The notes below the pieces were generated by a model. That model was not told the DNA's origin, did not search any database, and was given only the letters and a program-made list of their open reading frames with translations. Below, piece by piece: positions 37,921 to 42,418 of a stretch of DNA of 42,418 nucleotides. Each line of letters begins with the position of its first letter. The first letter of the stretch is position 1. Where the stretch lies: the NCBI GenBank assembly GCA_003162635.1, contig PMNE01000067.1:50517-92934 (forward strand), in the 5' to 3' direction. Source of the stretch: Ignavibacteriota bacterium (lineage in GTDB: Bacteria; Bacteroidota; Ignavibacteria; UBA10030; UBA6906). A program made the translations under genes and the position numbers.

Positions 37921-39312
37921 ATGCAGTCACTTCTATCGTTTATCGAAGCCAACCAGGACCGTTATCTCACTGAGCTGAAAGAACTCCTGGCGATTCCGAG
38001 CGTCAGCACCGATCCCGCGCACGACGGCGACATTCGTGCATGTGCTGACTGGCTCGCAGAGCATATGCGAAACATCGGCTTGCAGAATATTCAGATGTTC
38101 CCGACGCCCCGCCACCCGATCGTGTACGCCGATTGGTTGAATGCACCGGGAAAGCCGACCGTGCTTCTCTACGGTCATTACGACGTGCAGCCCGTGGAGC
38201 CCCTGGAGCTCTGGACATCCCCGCCGTTCGACGCAACGGTGCGTGATGGCCGATTGTATGCCCGCGGAGCATCGGACGATAAGGGGCAGGTGTTTATCCA
38301 TTTGAAGGGTCTTGAAGCCTACCTCCGCAACGGCGGGGATCTTCCCGTCAACGTCAAACTTCTTATCGAAGGCGAAGAAGAGGTGGGGAGCGAGCACCTG
38401 GATCAATTCGTCCTTGAACACAAAGACTTCCTGAAGGCGGATCTGGTTCTCATTTCGGATTCCTCGATGTTTGCCAAAGGCGTGCCTTCGATATGCTACG
38501 GCCTGCGTGGGTTGGCGTATATGGAGATCGATCTGGTGGGTCCGAACAAGGACCTGCATTCGGGCTCCTTCGGCGGGACCGTCCACAATCCCATCCAGGC
38601 GCTTGCGGAGATCATCGCCCAACTGCACGACAAGAACGGCAGAGTGACAATTCCCGGATTCTACAAGGATGTCCTCCCCCTCTCGGCGAAGGAGCGCGCT
38701 GCATATAAGAAGCTTCCCTGGAACGATAAGAAATACGCAAAGGAGTTGGGCGTGGCGGAACTGTACGGAGAGAAGGGGTTTACGACGCTTGAGAGAGTGT
38801 GGGCGCGCCCTACGGTGGAATGCAACGGGATCATCGGCGGGTTTACGGGCGACGGAGCCAAGACGGTCCTTCCGTCGAAGGCCTCCGCGAAGATCTCCAT
38901 GCGTCTTGTTCCCAATCAGAAATCAGGCGTCATGGCGCGGCTGTTCCAGAAGCACATCAAGAAGATTGCCCCGAAGACGGTAAAAGTGACGGTACGCGAC
39001 CTCCATGGAGGCGAACCCGCGATCACCCCGATCGAGAGCCCCGGCGTGCAAACCGCTGTGTCGGCACTGGAGAAGGGGTTCGGGAAAAAGCCGCTCTATC
39101 AGCGCGAGGGGGGCTCCATCCCCATCGTCGTTCAGTTCAAACAGATCCTGGGGATCGACTCGGTGCTGCTTGGGTTCGGACTGCCGGACGAGAACGCCCA
39201 CGCACCGGATGAGTTTCTGGACCTTGAGAATTTCTTTGGCGGCATCAGAACATCCGTCCATTTCTTCAATGAGCTCCCGCATTTCATGGCGGCGGCGCGG
39301 AAGACGAAGTGA
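37921..39312 (+). CDS. M20-family metallopeptidase (dipeptidase/carnosinase-like)
   Basis: Cytosolic di-zinc peptidase of 463 residues, most like the CNDP/PepV-type dipeptidases. The metal ligands are visible: His86 in GHYDVQP, Asp119 in ASDDKGQ, and the glutamates in EGEEEVGS (residues 150-157). LHSGSFGG and a C-terminal REGGSIPIV segment are typical of the carnosinase-like subgroup, as is the length. I chose the ATG at 37921, since the extra 33 residues of the longer reading (from 37822) are basic and run through the divergent promoter region. It is expected to hydrolyse dipeptides for amino-acid reuse, possibly also non-standard ones. A hairpin terminator follows. Confidence 0.93.
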   Translation: MQSLLSFIEANQDRYLTELKELLAIPSVSTDPAHDGDIRACADWLAEHMRNIGLQNIQMFPTPRHPIVYADWLNAPGKPTVLLYGHYDVQPVEPLELWTSPPFDATVRDGRLYARGASDDKGQVFIHLKGLEAYLRNGGDLPVNVKLLIEGEEEVGSEHLDQFVLEHKDFLKADLVLISDSSMFAKGVPSICYGLRGLAYMEIDLVGPNKDLHSGSFGGTVHNPIQALAEIIAQLHDKNGRVTIPGFYKDVLPLSAKERAAYKKLPWNDKKYAKELGVAELYGEKGFTTLERVWARPTVECNGIIGGFTGDGAKTVLPSKASAKISMRLVPNQKSGVMARLFQKHIKKIAPKTVKVTVRDLHGGEPAITPIESPGVQTAVSALEKGFGKKPLYQREGGSIPIVVQFKQILGIDSVLLGFGLPDENAHAPDEFLDLENFFGGIRTSVHFFNELPHFMAAARKTK

Positions 39313-39346
39313 GTTCCTGATACCCGTCGGTAACGCATAAGAAATG

Positions 39347-39380
39347 CAAGAGCCCCGGTGACGTTTTCGGGGCTCTTGTG
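39347..39380 (+). terminator. intrinsic terminator after the M20 peptidase
   Basis: CAAGAGCCCCG (39347-39357) pairs perfectly with CGGGGCTCTTG (39368-39378), loop of ten bases. The T-tract after it is poor (TGTGTC), so termination may be partial. Confidence 0.65.
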
Positions 39381-39483
39381 TCACCGGGCTACCCGCGACG
39401 GTTGCCGGGAGGGATCCGAGCGTGGAACAATTGGTGCCGGACGGAGCGCCGGCGCCGCGTCCTGAAGATGAGAGGATTGGAAG

Positions 39484-39912
39484 ATGGAAATTCAATACCG
39501 CGAATCGAGACCTGGTGCGGATGACTATTGGCGCCTTTACGCAACCACCGGATGGAACAAGAAGTACCGCCTCTCCCAGCAGGATCTTGGACAGGCGGTT
39601 GGGAACAGTTGGTGTGTTGTGGCGGCGTATGACGGCTCTCTCTTGATCGGTGCAGGGCGGGTTGTGTCGGACGGCGTCCTGCATGCGATGGTCTACGAAC
39701 TGATCACGGACCCTGTCTATCAGGGCAGAGGAGTGGGGACCGAAATCCTGGCACGGCTTGTCGCAAAGTGCCGCCAGGCGCACATCAGGGATATCCAGCT
39801 CTTCAGTGCGCAGGGGAAGAGGTCGTTTTATGAAAAGCGCGGATTCCGGGTACGCCAGGATGACTCGCCGGGGATGGAATTTGTTCCTCCGCGGGCAGCG
39901 CCCGTCCGTTGA
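39484..39912 (+). CDS. GNAT-family N-acetyltransferase
   Basis: A 142-residue single-domain acetyltransferase. The acetyl-CoA motif A is DPVYQGRGVGTEIL, followed by SAQGKRSFYEKRGF (motif B), typical of amino-acid or small-molecule GNATs. The ATG at 39484 has GAGAGGATTGGAAG before it. It stands alone after the M20 gene's terminator and is not obviously linked to it; a leader of about 100 nt separates them. The substrate cannot be predicted. It is a different subfamily from the GNAT at 13490. Confidence 0.88.
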   Translation: MEIQYRESRPGADDYWRLYATTGWNKKYRLSQQDLGQAVGNSWCVVAAYDGSLLIGAGRVVSDGVLHAMVYELITDPVYQGRGVGTEILARLVAKCRQAHIRDIQLFSAQGKRSFYEKRGFRVRQDDSPGMEFVPPRAAPVR

Positions 39913-39984
39913 GTCCATCCCGCGGATTGTGTGTCTTTTGTAGTACCGTTGGATGCGAATAGAGATATACGATGGCCGTCGGCC

Positions 39985-40006
39985 GACTCTTGCTGGCGTA
40001 GCTCAG
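39985..40006 (+). repeat. truncated 5' end of a tRNA-His-like gene, left copy of a direct repeat
   Basis: GACTCT plus GCTGGCGTAGCTCAG reproduces, with one mismatch, the 22 bases at 40960-40981. The tRNA part stops in the D-arm: after CTCAG the copy reads CTGTGCG rather than TTGGTTAGAGC. It is a remnant, not a tRNA gene. Confidence 0.7.
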
Positions 40007-40022
40007 CTGTGCGTTTCTTTGG

Positions 40023-40715
40023 TCATGCCTTTCGCTTGCGCCGGAATATCAGGAGTATGAGTACCGCGAGCAACAGTATGGCAATGATAGCAACAATGAT
40101 GGCGGGAGTCCCCCACATCCCGGAAGGCTCGTCCGGCTTGGTGGCTTCGTCAATCAGCAACACGCCCACCTGCGCCGGCGTTGGAGGCGCCTTCAGTACC
40201 GGCGCGGCCGCGTTGCCCGCCGTCAATGGCGACCTTGTTCTTACGATCGTGGCCGTGAGCTTATCCCCTTCGTGCAGCTGATCCAGTGTTCTCTCCTGCC
40301 CTCCGAGAGTGATTTTGCCCCCCGAGGGGACGCGATACATCTTGTTCTCCCCCTCCGGCGTCTTGATGATCAGATTATTTCCGACGGCTTTCCACACCGT
40401 CCCGATTTCGGTGACTTCCACCGTATCGACCCACCTGGGAGCAACCGCGGTGGTAATCGTTGCAGTCAACTTCATCCCCGGCTTCAGTTCGCGGACGCTC
40501 ACATCCTTGCCGTCGACGGTAAACCTATTGCCATCGGGAATCTCGAATTGCTTGACCGCGCCATCGGTTAACTTCACAACGAGATCATTCCCTTCGACGT
40601 ACACAACTTCTCCATTCTCGACCCTGGTCTCAACGTGCTGGGCCCGGACGCCCGGGGCCGACAAAATGCAGAGTAGCATGGCAGCGAGAATTCGAACGGC
40701 TTGTCGATGATTCAT
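40023..40715 (-). CDS. exported two-repeat protein with C-terminal membrane anchor
   Basis: A 230-residue protein that I do not recognise. It has a signal peptide (residues 1-25, cut after VRA), two copies of a 70-residue beta-rich repeat (GNDLVVK at 42 and GNNLIIK at 112; both end in KLTATI, exactly 70 residues apart), a Pro-rich linker, and one C-terminal helix (IIVAIIAILLLAVLILLIF) with a basic RRKRKA end. This is the layout of a protein anchored in the inner membrane with its repeats in the periplasm. The ATG at 40715 has AAGGAG eight bases upstream, which decides the start over 40748. It is the only gene between the two tRNA remnants and has its own predicted promoter. Confidence 0.8.
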   Translation of the reverse strand: MNHRQAVRILAAMLLCILSAPGVRAQHVETRVENGEVVYVEGNDLVVKLTDGAVKQFEIPDGNRFTVDGKDVSVRELKPGMKLTATITTAVAPRWVDTVEVTEIGTVWKAVGNNLIIKTPEGENKMYRVPSGGKITLGGQERTLDQLHEGDKLTATIVRTRSPLTAGNAAAPVLKAPPTPAQVGVLLIDEATKPDEPSGMWGTPAIIVAIIAILLLAVLILLIFRRKRKA

Positions 40716-40768
40716 GTGTGTTTCTCCTTCTTGTTCAAGGGCATTCACTACCGCAGCGTGTGTCAGGA

Positions 40769-40797
40769 AGAGTACTGTAGTGATTACCTAAAGTCAA
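40769..40797 (-). promoter_or_regulatory. sigma70-like promoter for the two-repeat protein
   Basis: On the minus strand TTGACT (40797-40792), 17 bases, TACTCT (40774-40769). The predicted leader is about 45 nt to ATG 40715. Confidence 0.45.
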
Positions 40798-40855
40798 GTA
40801 ATAGTTTTGCCTCTGACGCCGGGACCCGTGGACTTGTTCCGCCTTCTGTGAGTCG

Positions 40856-40884
40856 TTGAATCTGTGAAGCGAAATATGTACAAT
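40856..40884 (+). promoter_or_regulatory. sigma70-like promoter ahead of the tRNA remnant
   Basis: TTGAAT (40856-40861), 17 bases, TACAAT (40879-40884). It lies about 80 bases before the tRNA-like sequence and may be its old promoter, now reading into the gene at 41066. Confidence 0.5.
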
Positions 40885-40959
40885 TTATCATAGCTTTTGG
40901 AGAGGAATGGGGCCATATATGCCTTCGCATGGCATCAGTTTCGGCCCCGACCTCGAAAA

Positions 40960-40981
40960 GACTCATGCTGGCGTAGCTCAG
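40960..40981 (+). repeat. right copy of the 22-base direct repeat, leading into a tRNA-His-like remnant
   Basis: GACTCA plus GCTGGCGTAGCTCAG, 21 of 22 bases as at 39985-40006; the copies are 975 bases apart. Because the repeat includes bases upstream of the tRNA, it looks like a duplicated end rather than a simple attachment core. Confidence 0.7.
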
Positions 40982-41006
40982 TTGGTTAGAGCACCAGATT
41001 GTGGAC
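40967..41006 (+). pseudogene. 5' half of a tRNA-His gene, broken in the anticodon loop
   Basis: The sequence has a normal acceptor strand (GCTGGCG), D-arm (AGCTCAGTTGGTTAGAGC), anticodon 5' stem (CCAGA) and loop with GTG anticodon, as in tRNA-His. After GTGGA the sequence should pair back as TCTGG; instead it reads CTAATAGGGGCC, and no T-arm (GTTCGAATC) or acceptor 3' strand follows. The cut lies in the anticodon loop, a favoured integrase target. It cannot fold as a tRNA; a working copy must lie elsewhere. Confidence 0.75.
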
Positions 41007-41065
41007 TAATAGGGGCCTATACAGTACCTTGTGCTGGACTTCATGAAGAAAATGTTCTTTCCCCG

Positions 41066-42286
41066 ATGAAGCACCTCCCGGCCGTATTCATCTCATTTGC
41101 TGTCGTTGCAGTTTTCCGAATAACTACCCCCATTTCCCGTATCATGACCGATGGTTCGGAATACCTCAAGGTCGCGGTCGCCGGATTGGATCCGGCTGCG
41201 CATCTGGGCGCTCCGTTCGTCTATCGGTTCGCAGTTCCCATGTTCGTCCATGGGCTTTATCGAGTGTCAGGAACGACTCCCGAAGTGATCTTCCCCGTGG
41301 TGGTTTTTATTGCCTCCGGGATGCTCCTCCTGGCGACGTATTTTCTTGCGCTGAGCGCCGGAGTATCGAAAGGGAAAGCGTTGCTGATAATGGGATTTAT
41401 TGCTTCCTCCGTTTTTGCCGTCCGTTTCCCTTTGTATTGTCCTTTCGACGTTGATATCGAAGCAGTGCTTTTATCGTTTATAGTATTCGCCCTGCTGGTA
41501 CGGCGTTCCTACGCTGGATCGCTCGCTGTGTCCCTCGTCGGACTTCTTTTTAAGGAGTTCTTCCTCGCTCCTCTTGCTGTGCTCGCCTGGAATTTTCTGA
41601 CCCAATACGTACGTCAGCGTACGCTCGGACCATTGCGATGGCTGACGCTCACAGTCGTGATGACTGTTGTTGTGTTCTTCGCGCCCCGTCTTATGATCCC
41701 GGTAAGCACTGCGTATGGAGCCATAATCCAGGTTAGATCGCCGGAACCCAGTCAGACCATGTATCTGTCCGAGTTGCGGACATTTCTCGCGTGGCCGCCC
41801 CAGATTGGAACGCCCGTGAATCTTCTGTTGGCCATCCTCTCGTTCTGGTTGCCAGTCCTCATGCTCATGACCCGCGATCGGTGTCGTGTGCTGTGGAACA
41901 GACTCGGCGAGAATCGAACCATCGTCCTCTGCTGGATGTTGACAGTATCAGTGCTCATGTCCGTCGGAGGCACCAAGCTTCCGGTCTTTGCGACGTACAC
42001 CGCTCCGCTCTTCGTGCTGATTGTGGGAATGCTTGCACGGGAGGGTGTGAGTGTGCAAGAGATGCTCATCGTTCTTGTGGCCACGGCGCTGTTTAACCGG
42101 ACGCTGATAGTATTTGGAACTCCGGGAGGAGACCCCGGCGAGCTTATTTACTTCTACGGGGCGTACTGGCACGAGTTGTCTGAGGTAACGTTGGTCCGGT
42201 ATGCCGAGATGGCGGGGTGGGTAGGATTGGCGTGGGCGGGGCGGTGGACTGTTTCCAGGTCTAAGACAAGGAACGCCGTTCAATGA
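41066..42286 (+). CDS. polytopic membrane protein, possibly GT-C glycosyltransferase-like
   Basis: A 406-residue protein with about 11 membrane segments that I do not recognise with certainty. The N-terminal pattern (ISRIMTDGSEYL, then APFVYRFAVPMFVHGLYR) resembles uncharacterised GT-C-like membrane proteins, in which an acidic residue in the first loop is catalytic and lipid-linked sugars are used; here this is only a guess. The ATG at 41066 is preferred: the longer frame from 40907 runs through the tRNA remnant and gives the well-known false peptide of tRNA genes (AQLVRAPDCG). It starts 60 bases past the broken tRNA, has no clear Shine-Dalgarno and lies in lower-GC DNA than the left part of the window, consistent with a later arrival. 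Confidence 0.65.
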   Translation: MKHLPAVFISFAVVAVFRITTPISRIMTDGSEYLKVAVAGLDPAAHLGAPFVYRFAVPMFVHGLYRVSGTTPEVIFPVVVFIASGMLLLATYFLALSAGVSKGKALLIMGFIASSVFAVRFPLYCPFDVDIEAVLLSFIVFALLVRRSYAGSLAVSLVGLLFKEFFLAPLAVLAWNFLTQYVRQRTLGPLRWLTLTVVMTVVVFFAPRLMIPVSTAYGAIIQVRSPEPSQTMYLSELRTFLAWPPQIGTPVNLLLAILSFWLPVLMLMTRDRCRVLWNRLGENRTIVLCWMLTVSVLMSVGGTKLPVFATYTAPLFVLIVGMLAREGVSVQEMLIVLVATALFNRTLIVFGTPGGDPGELIYFYGAYWHELSEVTLVRYAEMAGWVGLAWAGRWTVSRSKTRNAVQ

Positions 42287-42323
42287 ACCTGGCCGATCAC
42301 CTCCGGCCACTGAAGCTCTTTGG

Positions 42324-42418
42324 GGCTCTGAGACGGGGTTCGATTGGCTGGATGCGAGGGGATATGATTCAAGAATTGGGAAGTTCCTGAGCGTTGATCC
42401 TTTTGCGGACGAGTATGC
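42324..42418 (+). pseudogene. RHS repeat-associated core fragment, 5' end missing, runs off the window
   Basis: In one frame the last 95 bases encode GSETGFDWLDARGYDSRIG and then KFLSVDPFADEY, the conserved end of RHS repeat cores (usually ETGLDWFxARYYDxxIGRFxSVDPLADKY). Upstream of 42324 the frame stays open only to 42261 and has no RHS-like sequence and no good start codon, so the match begins abruptly. It is probably a displaced C-terminal tip or the remnant of a larger gene; full RHS genes deliver variable toxins. The rest lies outside the window. Confidence 0.65.

Noticed and set aside
40967-41060. Complete tRNA-His gene, or one with an intron
   Set aside because: No 3' anticodon stem, T-arm or acceptor strand follows within the window, and no intron-like core is seen.
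40907-41065. Upstream in-frame extension of the 41066 membrane protein
   Set aside because: It reads through the tRNA remnant and yields AQLVRAPDCG, a well-known false peptide of tRNA genes.

Overview
The window is a GC-rich stretch of a Gram-negative bacterial chromosome, densely packed with housekeeping genes. An Omp85-family outer-membrane protein, an ADP-heptose:LPS-type glycosyltransferase and a GWxTD-domain protein point to the FCB group, most likely a Chlorobiota/Ignavibacteria-like lineage. This is inference from gene families, not from a marker tree. Promoters that can be read by eye are sigma70-like (TTGnnn, 16-17 bases, TATnTT) rather than the TAnnTTTG type of Bacteroidia.

Layout. 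1-2060 (+): end of ispD, then plsY and gpsA (isoprenoid and phospholipid precursors). 2198-8580 (-): proton-pumping pyrophosphatase hppA, two APC amino-acid permeases and a DedA protein. 8715-10970 (+): recG. 11167-15120 (+): two ATP-grasp ligases, a GNAT acetyltransferase and a lysine 2,3-aminomutase-like radical SAM enzyme, closed by a strong terminator; this looks like a small undescribed biosynthetic pathway. 15194-15553 (-): a stand-alone receiver protein. 15700-18313 (+): dnaG and a TauE/SafE-like membrane protein. 18401-29627 (+): a long, tightly spaced run of envelope and housekeeping genes (GT9 glycosyltransferase, DUF3108, CPBP protease, cdsA, rimO, GWxTD protein, Omp85 protein, rnhB, yraN, cstA). 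29729-35580 (+): carB followed by a carbamoyltransferase, an SxtJ-like and a DUF5989 (SxtK-like) protein, so the enzyme that makes carbamoyl phosphate sits beside a likely user of it. 35611-37809 (-): SDR epimerase, alpha/beta hydrolase, small membrane protein. 37921-39912 (+): M20 dipeptidase and a GNAT enzyme.

The right end (about 39985 onward) differs in character. Two truncated copies of the 5' end of a tRNA-His-like gene lie as 22-base direct repeats around one exported repeat protein. The second tRNA copy breaks off in the anticodon loop, and beyond it come a polytopic membrane protein and an orphan RHS core fragment that runs off the window. This looks like the edge of a rearranged or horizontally acquired segment.

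Most likely novelty: the ATP-grasp/ATP-grasp/GNAT/KamA operon (11167-15120), predicted to make a modified beta-amino-acid peptide or metabolite. Second: the carbamoylation cassette next to carB.
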